A stretch of 64,000 nt of DNA from assembly GCA_016720595.1 (NCBI GenBank), contig JADKKI010000018.1:124001-188000 (forward strand), given 5' to 3'. Positions within the stretch are counted from its first letter, which is position 1. Each line of letters starts with the position of its first letter. Origin of the DNA: Myxococcales bacterium (GTDB lineage: Bacteria; Myxococcota_A; Polyangia; Haliangiales; Haliangiaceae). Of this stretch, positions 49,158-58,452 are shown in pieces. The translations under genes and the position numbers were made by a program. Below the pieces are notes generated by a model. The model had not been told where the DNA came from and made no database searches. It saw only the letters and a program-made list of their open reading frames with translations.

Positions 49158-50821
49158 TTCATGACGATATACGCTACGAGCCCGACCACTGCCACGAGGA
49201 GCGCGGCGACCAGGATCCACGGCAAGTTCGACGGCGTGGACCGCGCCAGGAGGCCCGATCCAACCATCGGCACCGGACCGGTGTTCGGCGACACCGGGAT
49301 CGGCGTGGGCGCCCGCGGCGGCCGGGGTGCGATCGGTGCGGCGTCAGGCACCGGCGTCGGGACCGGCGTCGGCATCGGTGGGCGTGCGACGGATCCGGGA
49401 ATCGGCGTCGGCGTGATCGGGACCGTGGGCGGATCGTCCTCGGTGGCGGCGGGCTCACCGTCCCCCTCGTCGGTGACCGCCCGCGGCTTCGGCGCGTCGG
49501 CGATCGCGTCGGGCTCGACCTTCGCCATCGGGTTCGTGACGCTGGCCTCGTCCTCGGAGGCCGGCTTGGGCGGCGTGCGCTTCGCCTCCTTGCCAGACAC
49601 CGGCGCCATCCCCGCGGGCCGCACTGGCACCGGCGTGCGCAGCGCGCGCAGCTCGGCGAGCTCCATCCCGAGCGCCTTCGCGACGTCGGCCTCTGGCTGC
49701 TCGGCGTCCTCCCACTCGGGCGCCTGCTCGGGGCCCGGTGCGCCCTCGCTCGGCTTGTAGCCATCGAACACCTGGCTATCGAAATCGAGGTCGTCGCCCC
49801 CATCGCCGCGGCGCGCCTCGGCCTCGCTGACCAGCTCGGGGCGGCGCTGCCCACCAGCCGCGTGCGTGAGCATGTCGAGGTAACGCGCGATCCGGACCGG
49901 TCCCGAGTGCAGCCGCTCGTCGCGCAGGAACGATTCCAGATCGTCGGCCAGGTCGTACGCGGTCTGGTAGCGATCGACCGGGTGCTTCTCGAGCGTGCGC
50001 ATCACGATCGATTCGAGGGCCGCGGGATAGCCGCGCCGCGCGAACGTGGGCGGCTCGACCTCGGCGTTGACGAGCTTCGGCACGATCTCGCTCGCGGGAC
50101 CACGGTAGAGCCGGCGCCCGACGGTGATCTCGTAGAGCACGATGCCGAGCGAGAAGATGTCGCTGCGGTGATCGACGACCTGCGACGCGCTCGACCGGGC
50201 CGCCTGCTCGGGCGACATGTACGAGAGCTTGCCGGGGATCACGTCGCCGCGCGTGCGCTGTCCGCGGGCGCGCGCGATCCCGAAATCGATGACCTTCATC
50301 GTGCCGTCTTGCGTGACGAGCAGGTTGGTCGGCGAGATGTCGAGGTGCACGATCTCGAGCGGCTGGTCCGCGAGCGGTGTGCCCTCGCCTCCGCGCTTGG
50401 CGTGGAAGTACCCCATGCCGTGGGCGGCCTGGCGGATCAGCTCGACGGCGTGCTCGATCGGCAAGAACCGCCCGTGCGTGAGCCCGCGCCGGCACAGCTC
50501 GTTGAGCTCCTCGCCGACGATGTACTCCATCGCGATGTACGGGATGCCATCGTGCTCGTCGACGTCGTAGACGTGGACGATGTTGGGGTGGTTGAGCAGC
50601 GCTCCGATCCGCGCCTCGTCGAGGAACATCTCCACGATCCGCGGATCGTCGGCCAGCTCGGCGCGGAGGCGCTTGATCACGACCTCCTTCTCGAAGCCCG
50701 CCATCGCGGCCTGACGCGCGAGATAGATCTCCGCCATGCCGCCGACCGCGAGCCGGCGCATCAGGGTGTAGCGCCCGCCGAACGCGGTGGGCTCGAGATC
50801 CGCGGTCTGGTGGCGCTTCAC
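49154..50821 (-). CDS. Ser/Thr kinase-like protein with HLD catalytic loop and C-terminal helix
   Basis: 555 residues. The kinase domain (about 15-290) has RRLAVGGMAEIYLA, the lysine in VVIKRLRAEL, DFG in VIDFGIARA and APE-like SPEQAA. The catalytic loop reads VHLDISPTNLL: the Arg of the HRD motif is Leu, while the catalytic Asp and Asn remain, so it is a non-RD kinase that probably needs no activation-loop phosphorylation. A disordered Pro/Ala/Glu-rich linker follows and a final helix (NLPWILVAALLVAVVGLVAY) anchors it with almost nothing outside. It is flanked with four-base overlaps by an HDAC-like gene upstream and a lipoprotein gene downstream, a likely operon. Confidence 0.85.
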   Translation of the reverse strand: MKRHQTADLEPTAFGGRYTLMRRLAVGGMAEIYLARQAAMAGFEKEVVIKRLRAELADDPRIVEMFLDEARIGALLNHPNIVHVYDVDEHDGIPYIAMEYIVGEELNELCRRGLTHGRFLPIEHAVELIRQAAHGMGYFHAKRGGEGTPLADQPLEIVHLDISPTNLLVTQDGTMKVIDFGIARARGQRTRGDVIPGKLSYMSPEQAARSSASQVVDHRSDIFSLGIVLYEITVGRRLYRGPASEIVPKLVNAEVEPPTFARRGYPAALESIVMRTLEKHPVDRYQTAYDLADDLESFLRDERLHSGPVRIARYLDMLTHAAGGQRRPELVSEAEARRGDGGDDLDFDSQVFDGYKPSEGAPGPEQAPEWEDAEQPEADVAKALGMELAELRALRTPVPVRPAGMAPVSGKEAKRTPPKPASEDEASVTNPMAKVEPDAIADAPKPRAVTDEGDGEPAATEDDPPTVPITPTPIPGSVARPPMPTPVPTPVPDAAPIAPRPPRAPTPIPVSPNTGPVPMVGSGLLARSTPSNLPWILVAALLVAVVGLVAYIVMK

Positions 50822-51879
50822 GGCATCACCTCGGCGGCCGGGATCGCCACGCCCGCGGCGGCGTGGGCGGCGAGCGTCCCCTCGATCGCGGCGCGCGCGA
50901 CCGGATTGGTGGGCAGCGGCGACACGGGCGGGAGCGGTGATGCCGGCGCCGCGAACGCGGACAGCACGCGCGTCATGCCACCGGCGAGCCCGTCGAGATC
51001 GTAGCCGCCCTCGAGCACCGCGACGATCTTCCCACCGGTGAGCTTCTCGGCGAGGGCCCGGAGCCGGTGCGCCATCGCGGCGAAGCCATCGTGGGTCACG
51101 CGCATGCCGGCGAGCGGATCGTGCTGGAACGCATCGAACCCCGCCGAGACCAGGATCAGGTCGGGCCGGAACTTCGTGATCGCCGGGAGGAACACGTGAT
51201 CGAACACCGCCGCGTAGTCGGCATCGCCCGAGCCATGCGGCAGGCCGACGTTGACCGTGGCGCCCTTGGCCCCTGCCCCGCCGAGCTCGGTGGGCGCGCC
51301 GCTCCCCGGGTAGTACGGATACTGGTGCACCGAGAGATAGAGCACCGACGGATCATCCCAGAAGATGTCCTGGGTGCCGTTCCCGTGGTGAACGTCCCAG
51401 TCGAGGATCGCGACACGCGCGGCACCGCGCGCCCGCGCCGCGACAGCTGCGACGGCGACGTTGTTGAGCAGGCAGAACCCCATCGCGCGGTCGCGCGTGG
51501 CGTGGTGCCCGGGCGGGCGGACCACGGAGATGCCCTGCACGAGCGCACCGTCGAGGACGTCGGTCACCAGCTGGGCCGTCGAGCCCGCGGCCATCCGCGC
51601 TGCGTTCCAGGTCCCCGGGGAGAAGTACGTATCGGCGTCGAGCCATCCGGTCTTGCCGGGGATCGTTCGCGTGAGGTCGTCGAGGTAGCTGCCCCCGTGG
51701 ACACGGGCGAGCTCCTCGTCGCTCGCGATCCGCGTGGTGATCTGGCGCCCGCGCCCCACGATCCCGGCGGCCAGGAGCGCGTCACGCACGGCCTCGGCGC
51801 GCGCGGGGCGCTCGGGGTGGCCCGAGGGCGCGAGGTGCCCGGTGGCACCGAAGATCTCGTCGAGGACGTAGCCGAACAT
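50818..51879 (-). CDS. Histone deacetylase-family hydrolase (class II/acetoin-utilisation type)
   Basis: 353 residues. All HDAC-fold landmarks are present: SGHPERPARAEAV, RPPGHHATRDRAMGF with the catalytic His pair, the zinc ligands in ILDWDVHHGNGTQDIF and in LILVSAGFDAFQHDP, and AVLEGGYDLDG near the C-terminus. Bacterial members act on acetylated polyamines, acetoin-pathway proteins or lysine side chains; here the target is unknown. It ends with an Ala/Pro tail. The stop overlaps the Ser/Thr kinase start by four bases, and gpsA lies two bases upstream, so these genes form one operon. Confidence 0.92.
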   Translation of the reverse strand: MFGYVLDEIFGATGHLAPSGHPERPARAEAVRDALLAAGIVGRGRQITTRIASDEELARVHGGSYLDDLTRTIPGKTGWLDADTYFSPGTWNAARMAAGSTAQLVTDVLDGALVQGISVVRPPGHHATRDRAMGFCLLNNVAVAAVAARARGAARVAILDWDVHHGNGTQDIFWDDPSVLYLSVHQYPYYPGSGAPTELGGAGAKGATVNVGLPHGSGDADYAAVFDHVFLPAITKFRPDLILVSAGFDAFQHDPLAGMRVTHDGFAAMAHRLRALAEKLTGGKIVAVLEGGYDLDGLAGGMTRVLSAFAAPASPLPPVSPLPTNPVARAAIEGTLAAHAAAGVAIPAAEVMP

Positions 51880-51881
51880 CG

Positions 51882-52892
51882 TCAGTCGCGTTCCATCCTC
51901 GGGGGGCGCGAGAGCAGCCGGGTCATCACCTCGCGGACCGGCACGCCCTCGTGGATGATCGCGTGCATCGCATCGATGATCGGCGCATCGCAGCCGAGCT
52001 TGGCGGCCAGCGCCTTCGCGACCTTGGTGGTCTTCACGCCCTCGGCGACCTGCTTCATCTCGCCGAGGATCGTCGCCATCGACTTACCCTGACCGAGGGC
52101 GAGGCCGACCCGCCGGTTACGCGACGAATCGCCGGAGCAGGTCAGCACCAGATCGCCCATCCCCGAGAGGCCGGCGAACGTCTGGGGATGCGCGCCGAGC
52201 AGCACGCCGAGCCGCGTGATCTCCGCGAGGCCGCGGGTGATCAACATGATCCGCGTGTTCGAGCCAAAGCCAAAGCCGTCGGAGATGCCAGCCCCGATCG
52301 CCACCACGTTCTTGAGCGCACCGCCGAGCAGCACGCCCGGAACATCGTCGGTGGCATAGATCCGGAAGTTGAGCGCCATCAGGGCGGTCTGCGCCTCCTT
52401 GGTCGCATCTGCGTCTCGGCCGGCGAGCACGATCGCCGCCGGCATCCCCGCCGCGAGCTCGCCGGCGAACGTGGGTCCCGACAGGTACGTCGCGCGCGCG
52501 GCGATCCGCGCCGGAAGGATGTCGCGATAGACGGCGTCGATCGTGTGCAGCGTGCCTTCCTCGAGGCCCTTCGAGGCGTTGATCACGATGGTGTCCGGAT
52601 CCATCCACTGCGCGGCCTTGCCGAGCACCTCGCGGATCCCGTGCGAGGGGGTCACTCCCAGGACGAACCGCTTGCCGCGGACACTCGCCTCGAGATCGCT
52701 CGTCACCGTGACCGAATCGGGCAACCGGTGGCCCGGGAGGTACACCGTGTTCTCGCGCACCGCGTTCATCTCGCGCGAGGTCTCGGGGTTGCGGTTGTAG
52801 AGGCTGACCCGGTGGCCGTGATGGCCGAACAGCACGGCCAGGCACGTGCCGTAGCTGCCAGCCCCGATCACCGCGATGTCTTCGCCGCTCAT
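51882..52892 (-). CDS. gpsA: NAD(P)+-dependent glycerol-3-phosphate dehydrogenase
   Basis: 336 residues from ATG 52892, with a possible alternative ATG at 52910 six codons upstream. The NAD-binding motif is DIAVIGAGSYGTCLA. The substrate lysine is in GGALKNVVAIGAGISDGFGF and GSNTRIMLITRGLAEI follows, both typical of GpsA. The C-terminal half has LSGMGDLVLTCSGDSSRNRR. It reduces dihydroxyacetone phosphate to sn-glycerol 3-phosphate for phospholipid synthesis. Two direct 12-bp repeats lie just upstream and may be an operator. The gene precedes the HDAC-like gene by two bases. Confidence 0.95.
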   Translation of the reverse strand: MSGEDIAVIGAGSYGTCLAVLFGHHGHRVSLYNRNPETSREMNAVRENTVYLPGHRLPDSVTVTSDLEASVRGKRFVLGVTPSHGIREVLGKAAQWMDPDTIVINASKGLEEGTLHTIDAVYRDILPARIAARATYLSGPTFAGELAAGMPAAIVLAGRDADATKEAQTALMALNFRIYATDDVPGVLLGGALKNVVAIGAGISDGFGFGSNTRIMLITRGLAEITRLGVLLGAHPQTFAGLSGMGDLVLTCSGDSSRNRRVGLALGQGKSMATILGEMKQVAEGVKTTKVAKALAAKLGCDAPIIDAMHAIIHEGVPVREVMTRLLSRPPRMERD

Positions 52893-52915
52893 CGGCGCCG
52901 AACCTATCATTACGC

Positions 52916-52943
52916 GGACGTAGGTTGTCGGGGACGTAGGTTG
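52916..52943 (-). repeat. Two direct 12-bp repeats upstream of gpsA
   Basis: GGACGTAGGTTG occurs at 52916-52927 and again at 52932-52943 on the plus strand (CAACCTACGTCC on the coding strand), identical and with a 4-bp spacer, so a 16-bp period. They lie within the 58-base gap before gpsA, 24 bases from ATG 52892 and only six from the alternative ATG 52910. They fit a regulator bound as a tandem pair, or an mRNA element, but no known motif matches. Confidence 0.55.
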
Positions 52944-52950
52944 AAAGGGC

Positions 52951-54024
52951 TCAGCCGCCGCCGGCGGTCTCGGGCGTGTGCGACAAGGCCTCGCTGGACA
53001 GGACGACCCGGTTGCGCCCGGCGCGCTTGGCGGCGTAGAGCGCCGTATCCGCCGCGCGGACCAGGTGCTCGGCATCGGCCCCGTCGTCGGGGAACGTCGC
53101 AACCCCGATCGAGGTCGACAGCTTGCTCGCGCGCGGGGCGGCCTCGGAGAAGTCGTGGCCGTAGATCCGCTCGCGTACGCGCTCCGCGACTTTGGCGGCG
53201 GTGAACTTCGGCGTATCGACGAGGATCACGGCGAACTCCTCCCCGCCGTAGCGGGCGACCACGTCGTTCGCGCGGCGGGTGTCGGCGAGCACGCGAGCGA
53301 GCTGGCGGAGGACCTCGTCGCCGGCGGGGTGCCCGAACGTGTCGTTGAACTGCTTGAAGTGATCGACGTCGAGCATCAACAGCGACAGTGGGAGCCCGCT
53401 CCGCTGGCTGCGCTCGACCTCGAGGGTCAACCGCTCGTGGAAGTGGCGGTGGTTGTAGAGGCCGGTCAGGCCGTCGGTCACCGCGAGCTGCGCGAGCCGG
53501 GTGTTGGCCTCGGCGAGCTCGTGCGTGCGCTCGTGGATCTTCGCCTCGAGCTCGCGGTTCATCTCGAGCAGCGCCTGGTTCTTGGCCTGCAGCGAGGCGA
53601 TCAGGTGCTGGTTCTCGTTGACCAGCCGGTAGGTGCGCAGGAGCGTCTCGACGGCGAGCAGCATCGCGGTCTCGTCCCACGGCTTGCCGATGTAGTGGTT
53701 CAGGTGCGCGCGGTTGATCGCCTCGATCACCGCATCGAGGCCGGCCTGGCCCGTGAGGAGGATCTTGGTAGTGGTCGGTAGCCGGCGATCGACGATCTCG
53801 AGCAGCTCGACGCCCTTCATGCCGGGCATGATCTGGTCCGCGATCACGAGGGCGATCTGCTCGCCCTCCCGGGACAGCTCGTCGAACAGCGCGACGGCTT
53901 CGTCGCCGGACCGCGCGGTCGCGATCTGGCACTCGTGGCCGAACCGGGCGCCGAGCTGGGCGCGGAGCACGCGGAGCACGCCCTCCTCGTCATCGACGCA
54001 GACGATCACCTCGCGGCGACTCAC
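52951..54024 (-). CDS. Receiver-GGDEF response regulator (diguanylate cyclase)
   Basis: 357 residues from GTG 54024, overlapping the kinase stop (GTGA). The receiver domain (1-125) has VCVDDEEGV, the phospho-acceptor Asp in ALVIADQIMPGM (near 60), LLTGQAG and GKPWD. A coiled coil (about 135-175, LIASLQAKNQALLEMNRELE) links it to a GGDEF domain. The active site is RYGGEEF, and the inhibitory I-site RAND (RxxD) lies five residues before it. It therefore makes c-di-GMP with product inhibition. The upstream kinase is the obvious phospho-donor, and a peptide-binding lipoprotein starts the operon, so c-di-GMP synthesis may follow nutrient sensing. The stop lies 58 bases before gpsA. Confidence 0.92.
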   Translation of the reverse strand: MSRREVIVCVDDEEGVLRVLRAQLGARFGHECQIATARSGDEAVALFDELSREGEQIALVIADQIMPGMKGVELLEIVDRRLPTTTKILLTGQAGLDAVIEAINRAHLNHYIGKPWDETAMLLAVETLLRTYRLVNENQHLIASLQAKNQALLEMNRELEAKIHERTHELAEANTRLAQLAVTDGLTGLYNHRHFHERLTLEVERSQRSGLPLSLLMLDVDHFKQFNDTFGHPAGDEVLRQLARVLADTRRANDVVARYGGEEFAVILVDTPKFTAAKVAERVRERIYGHDFSEAAPRASKLSTSIGVATFPDDGADAEHLVRAADTALYAAKRAGRNRVVLSSEALSHTPETAGGG

Positions 54025-56834
54025 GTGGTGACCCTCGCGACCGAGATCGGCAGCCTCACCTCGAACACCGTGCGACCCGGCTGCGACGTACAGCGCATCT
54101 CGCCTCCGTGCTTGTCGACGATCTGGCGCGCGATCCCGAGGCCCAGCCCCGTGCCCTCGCCCTTGGGCTTGGTCGTGAAGAACGGCTCGAAGATCTGCGG
54201 AAGCGCCTCGGCCGGCACGCCTGGACCATCATCGATCACCCGCACCACGGCCCAGGCACCGTCGTCGGAGACGCTGGTCTCGATCGCGATCGTGCCGCTG
54301 CCTGCGAGCGCCTGCTGCGCGTTCTGGATCAGATTCGTCCACACCTGATTGAGCTCGTCCACGTATACCGGCACCCGAGGCACGTTGCCGAAGTGTCGCT
54401 CGACGACGATATCACGCAGCGCGTGGTGCAGGAGCGCGAGCGTGGTCTCGAGACCTTCGTGGAGGTCGGCCTCGGTGCGCGTGGCTTGCTGATCGAGGTG
54501 CGAGTAACTCTTGAGCGCGCCCACGATGCGCTGGATCTGCCCGATCGCATGCCGCACCGTCGACGACGTGCGGTGCAGGTAGACGTGGTCGGTGAGCGCC
54601 GCCACCACCTCGCGCGCCAGGGCCCCATCCCGCTCGGGCCCGAGCACCTCGATCAGCCGCCGCGTGTCCTCCACGGTGGCCCCGAGATCGGCGAGATCCG
54701 CGGCGAGGCCGTGCAGGTTCGAGATCGGGGTCCCGCCACGGGTCGCGGTCTCGAGCGCCGTCACGAGATCCTTGGCCGCCTTGCGCGCGACCAGGCCGGT
54801 GGTCATCGGGCGCTCCGCGAGGCCCGGCGCCGTGGTCTCGAGGTACGCGGTGATCGCCCGGATCACGTCGGGGGACTTCGCCCGGGTGGCCAGCTCGGTG
54901 CCGTGCCGACCGACGCGAACCAGCGCCGCACCGAGGCCATCGATCGATCCGCGGATCGCCGCCGTCGGCGAGTTGATCTCGTGCGCCACGCCTGCGACCA
55001 GGAGGCCGAGACCAGCCATCCGCTCCGACAGCACGAGCTGCGCCTGGGTCTCCCGGAGATCGGCGAGCGCCTTGCCCAGCTCGTGGTTGATCGCCGTGAG
55101 CTCGGCGGTGCGCAGGCGCACCTTCTTCTCGAGCTCCTCGCTGGCCTCGCGGACCTCCTGGTACAGGAGCGCGTTCTCGACGGCGGCGCCCGCCTGATCC
55201 GCGAACGTGGTGAGGAGATTGAAGTCGGCCTCGGAGAACTCGCGGGCATCCTCCGCCCGTCCCACGGCGAGCACGCCGACGACGCGCGCCTTGCGATCGA
55301 GGGGCAGCGCGACCAGGGGCCCGGGCGCGCCCGCCTTCTTCGCGGACTCGCTGTACAAGGGATCGTCCCCCGCGCGATCGAGGCGGATCGGCTGGCGGGT
55401 CTTCTGGACCTGCTCTGCGAGCGCACGGAGCGACTCGGCGGCGACGAGCGCCTCGTCGGTGGCGAGCGCACTCGAGACATCGGGGCGGCGGGCGCGCGCG
55501 GCGGAGGCACGCAACCGAGGCTGGGCCCCGCCTTCGGCGAGCCACAGCGCGGCGAGCTGGATGTCGAACGTGCGCGCGACCGCGTCCACGATCTTGCGCG
55601 ACACCGAGTCGAGATCGATGACGCTCGACACCGCCCGGCCGGCGTCGTGGAGGGCGACGATCTCGCGCATGCGTGCGGCGAGGCGCGCCTGGTTGTCCTT
55701 GAGGGTCACCGTCATCTGGTTGAACGCGGTCGCGAGATCCGTCAGCTCGTCGCCGCCCGGGATGTCGATCCGGTGCTCGAGATCGCCGCGCGAGACCGCC
55801 GTGGCGCCGCGGTGCAGGCGTGCGATCGGTGCGCCGAGGCGGCGCGACCAGAACAGCGCGAGCACCAGCGCGAACACGAGGGCGCCCACGCCGCCGCCGA
55901 TCAACGAGCGGATCGCCAGCCGCTTGGTCGCGGCCAGCGGGCTGCGATCCACGGCCACCCCGATCAGGCCGATCGGCCGGTCCTGGTTGTCGAGGAGGCC
56001 GGTGATCGCGACCTCGTAGGTCCCCGTCGGTAGATCGACGCCGCGCACCACCTTCTGTCCGCGCTGGGCGGCGACGCGGTCCTCGGCGGAGATCGTCAGC
56101 GGCTCGGCGCGCTTGCCGAGCGTCGAGCGGAACGTCACCGCCAGCTGCCCCGACAGGCCTCCGATCAGGACGTCCGCCGACAGCGCGCCCTTGATGCCAT
56201 CGGCGAAGTCACCATCGAGCGGCGTCGACAGGACGAGCACACCCTTCAGCGTCAGCCCGGCGTCGACCACCGGGGACACGGCGCGGACCACGACGCGATC
56301 CCCGACCGCGACCAGCGAGACGGTCCGCGTCCACGACTGCCCGGCCGCCACCAGCGCATCGTGGGTCTCGATCCCGACGTCGGCGAACCGAGCGATCGCT
56401 CCACCCAGCACGCGATCGAAGATCAGGAGCCCGTTGGCATCGATCAGCTGGAGGCGCGCGGAGGGGACGTGCACGCCCTCGTGGGCGATCCAGGCCTCGA
56501 GCGCGCCCGGGCCCTGCCCGATCGCCGCCGCGAGCTCTTGCGACTCCGACATCTGGACGTTCTCGTCACCGATCCGCTCCACCGCACGGAGGACGAGGTT
56601 GAGCCCGACCGTGAGCTGGCGGCGCGCATCGTCGCGCAGGCCGGCCTCGAGGCTCGACAGGATCACGCGGGTGGCCAGCACGGCGACGATCAGCACCGGG
56701 ACCAGGCCGGCGAACGCCATCGCGATCACGAGCTTGCTGCGCAGGCGGAGCCGCAGCTTCGGCGGGGGCGCCGGCTTCACGATCCGCGGGTTGGCGGGCG
56801 CCTTGGTGGAGATCCGGGGGCGCGCGGAGCTCAT
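54021..56834 (-). CDS. Membrane sensor histidine kinase (Cache-like, HAMP, GAF)
   Basis: 937 residues from ATG 56834, overlapping the binding-protein stop (ATGA). Helix 1 is LVIAMAFAGLVPVLIVAVLA, followed by a periplasmic sensory domain of about 270 residues. Helix 2 is near SLIGGGVGALVFALVLALFW, then a HAMP domain (GATAVSRGDLEHRIDIPGGD), a GAF domain (DIQLAALWLAEGG and so on) and a coiled coil. HisKA has VAGVAHEINSPTAAIRGSID with the phospho-His. HATPase is complete (NLIQNAQQALAG, DDGPGVP, EPFFTTK, GTGLGLGIARQI). A long helical segment between HisKA and HATPase (about 650-770) is larger than usual. It is encoded between a peptide-binding lipoprotein and a GGDEF regulator, the likely sensing and output partners. 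Confidence 0.9.
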   Translation of the reverse strand: MSSARPRISTKAPANPRIVKPAPPPKLRLRLRSKLVIAMAFAGLVPVLIVAVLATRVILSSLEAGLRDDARRQLTVGLNLVLRAVERIGDENVQMSESQELAAAIGQGPGALEAWIAHEGVHVPSARLQLIDANGLLIFDRVLGGAIARFADVGIETHDALVAAGQSWTRTVSLVAVGDRVVVRAVSPVVDAGLTLKGVLVLSTPLDGDFADGIKGALSADVLIGGLSGQLAVTFRSTLGKRAEPLTISAEDRVAAQRGQKVVRGVDLPTGTYEVAITGLLDNQDRPIGLIGVAVDRSPLAATKRLAIRSLIGGGVGALVFALVLALFWSRRLGAPIARLHRGATAVSRGDLEHRIDIPGGDELTDLATAFNQMTVTLKDNQARLAARMREIVALHDAGRAVSSVIDLDSVSRKIVDAVARTFDIQLAALWLAEGGAQPRLRASAARARRPDVSSALATDEALVAAESLRALAEQVQKTRQPIRLDRAGDDPLYSESAKKAGAPGPLVALPLDRKARVVGVLAVGRAEDAREFSEADFNLLTTFADQAGAAVENALLYQEVREASEELEKKVRLRTAELTAINHELGKALADLRETQAQLVLSERMAGLGLLVAGVAHEINSPTAAIRGSIDGLGAALVRVGRHGTELATRAKSPDVIRAITAYLETTAPGLAERPMTTGLVARKAAKDLVTALETATRGGTPISNLHGLAADLADLGATVEDTRRLIEVLGPERDGALAREVVAALTDHVYLHRTSSTVRHAIGQIQRIVGALKSYSHLDQQATRTEADLHEGLETTLALLHHALRDIVVERHFGNVPRVPVYVDELNQVWTNLIQNAQQALAGSGTIAIETSVSDDGAWAVVRVIDDGPGVPAEALPQIFEPFFTTKPKGEGTGLGLGIARQIVDKHGGEMRCTSQPGRTVFEVRLPISVARVTT

Positions 56835-58420
56835 GGTGGCTCCGCGCGGCGGATCAATGGATAGATCGGGTGGCCGCGAGGCGACAGGATCAGCCCCTCG
56901 AGCTCGGCCCGGGCGGCGACCACCAGCTCCGAGTGCGCGAGCGGCACCCACGGCGCGTCGGCGGCGATCCGATCCTGGACCGCGGCGTACATGCCCGAGC
57001 GCGTCGGCTCGTCGCTCGCGCGCTGCGCATCGGTGAGCAGCGCGTCGACCCCGGGCACCCGGTAGAACGCGATGTTCTGCGCAGCGCCGACCTGGGCGTT
57101 GTCGGAGTGGAACAGCACGTAGAGGAAGTTGTCCGGATCGCCGGTGTCGCCGACCCAGCCGAACACCGCGAGGTCGTGCTCGCCGGCCTCGACCGCACGC
57201 TTGTGTTCGCTGTAGGGCTGGAGCACGAGCTCGGTCTTGATCCCGACCTGAGCGAGCGCGGCCTGGAGGAACCGCGCCACCCGCTCCGGCTGCGTCAGGT
57301 ACGGCCGCGGTGTCGACAGCGAGTACAGCTTGTAGACCTGGTCGGGATCGAACCGCTTGTCCGCGATCGCCTCGGCGAGCAGCTTGCGGGCCGCGACCAG
57401 ATCGTACGGGTAGCGCGTGGCGGGCTTGTGGTAGCCCCACTGCGTCGGCGGCAACGGGCCGTCCGCGGCGATCGCCCGGCCCTGATACGCCAGCTTGACG
57501 ATCGGCTCCTTGTTGATCGCGAAGCTCGCCGCCCGGCGGACCCGCACGTCGTCGAACGGTGGGTGCTGCGTGTTGAACGCCAGGTAGCTGATGTCGTTGC
57601 CGGGGGTCGACTTGAGGACGAGGTCCGGGTGGAGCTCCACGAACGATTGCTCGTCGGGGAGGATCGAGGTGGCCACATCGACCGATCCCGATTCGAGCTC
57701 GACCAGCCGCTGGCGCGCATCGACGATCACGCGAAACACGATGCGATCGAGCGTGGGCGCCTTGCCCCAGTACCGATCGAACCGATGGACCACCACCTGC
57801 TCGCCGGGGGTCCAGCTCTCGAACGCGAACGGCCCGGTCCCGACCGGATGATCCTTGAACGCATCGCCCCACCGCCCGACCGCGGCCGGCGAGACGATCG
57901 GGAACATCGCGACATCGCCGACCAGCGGCGCGTACGGCCGCGAGGTCTTGATCTCGATCGTGTGGGCGTCGATCACGACGACCTTCGCGACGTCCTTGAG
58001 GAGGCTCCGCCAGTATCGGCCGTCCTCACCCTTGATGTAGTTCGGGTGCCTGGGATCGAGCAGGCGCTCGAACGAGAACTTCACCGCGTTGGCGTCGAAC
58101 GGCGTGCCGTCGTGGAACGAGACGTTGGTCTGCAGCTCGAACCGCCAGGTCATCCCGTCGGGCTCGGCCTTCCACGAGGTCGCGAGGCCCGAGGTGATGT
58201 CCGTCGTCCCCGGCTTCCAGCGGACGAGGCCCTCGAACAGCAGCTCGCCGACCTCGATCGACTCGCTGTCGGTCACGCGGATCGGATCGAGGCCGATCAC
58301 TCCCGCCGCCTCGGCGACGACCAGGGCGCCCGGATCACGGCGATGTTCGTGCGACCGACCGGCATCGCAGGCCACCAGCGCGATGCCAGCCAGCACGAGC
58401 CTGCCGGCGGGAAACCTCAT
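56831..58420 (-). CDS. Family-5 solute-binding lipoprotein (peptide ABC type)
   Basis: 529 residues. The signal MRFPAGRLVLAGIALVAC gives a lipobox Cys at 18. The body is SBP_bac_5: LDPIRVTDSESIEVGELLFE, then EPDGMTWRFELQTNVSFHDG with DGTPFDANAVKFSFER, later NDISYLAFNTQHPPFDDVRV and SPRGHPIYPLI near the end. Such proteins bind oligopeptides, nickel or sugars for an ABC importer. No permease or ATPase follows; instead the gene overlaps a membrane histidine kinase, so it may act as a sensory co-receptor that presents ligand to the kinase. That is inference from the gene order. Confidence 0.88.
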   Translation of the reverse strand: MRFPAGRLVLAGIALVACDAGRSHEHRRDPGALVVAEAAGVIGLDPIRVTDSESIEVGELLFEGLVRWKPGTTDITSGLATSWKAEPDGMTWRFELQTNVSFHDGTPFDANAVKFSFERLLDPRHPNYIKGEDGRYWRSLLKDVAKVVVIDAHTIEIKTSRPYAPLVGDVAMFPIVSPAAVGRWGDAFKDHPVGTGPFAFESWTPGEQVVVHRFDRYWGKAPTLDRIVFRVIVDARQRLVELESGSVDVATSILPDEQSFVELHPDLVLKSTPGNDISYLAFNTQHPPFDDVRVRRAASFAINKEPIVKLAYQGRAIAADGPLPPTQWGYHKPATRYPYDLVAARKLLAEAIADKRFDPDQVYKLYSLSTPRPYLTQPERVARFLQAALAQVGIKTELVLQPYSEHKRAVEAGEHDLAVFGWVGDTGDPDNFLYVLFHSDNAQVGAAQNIAFYRVPGVDALLTDAQRASDEPTRSGMYAAVQDRIAADAPWVPLAHSELVVAARAELEGLILSPRGHPIYPLIRRAEPP

Positions 58421-58452
58421 GGGAAGGCACTCTACTCCACTCGCGCCGTCGA

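Noticed and set aside
54108..56033. Plus-strand open frame of 641 codons opposite a histidine kinase
   Set aside because: Antisense composition (Arg/Asp/Glu/His rich) and no ribosome site; the minus-strand kinase has clear motifs.
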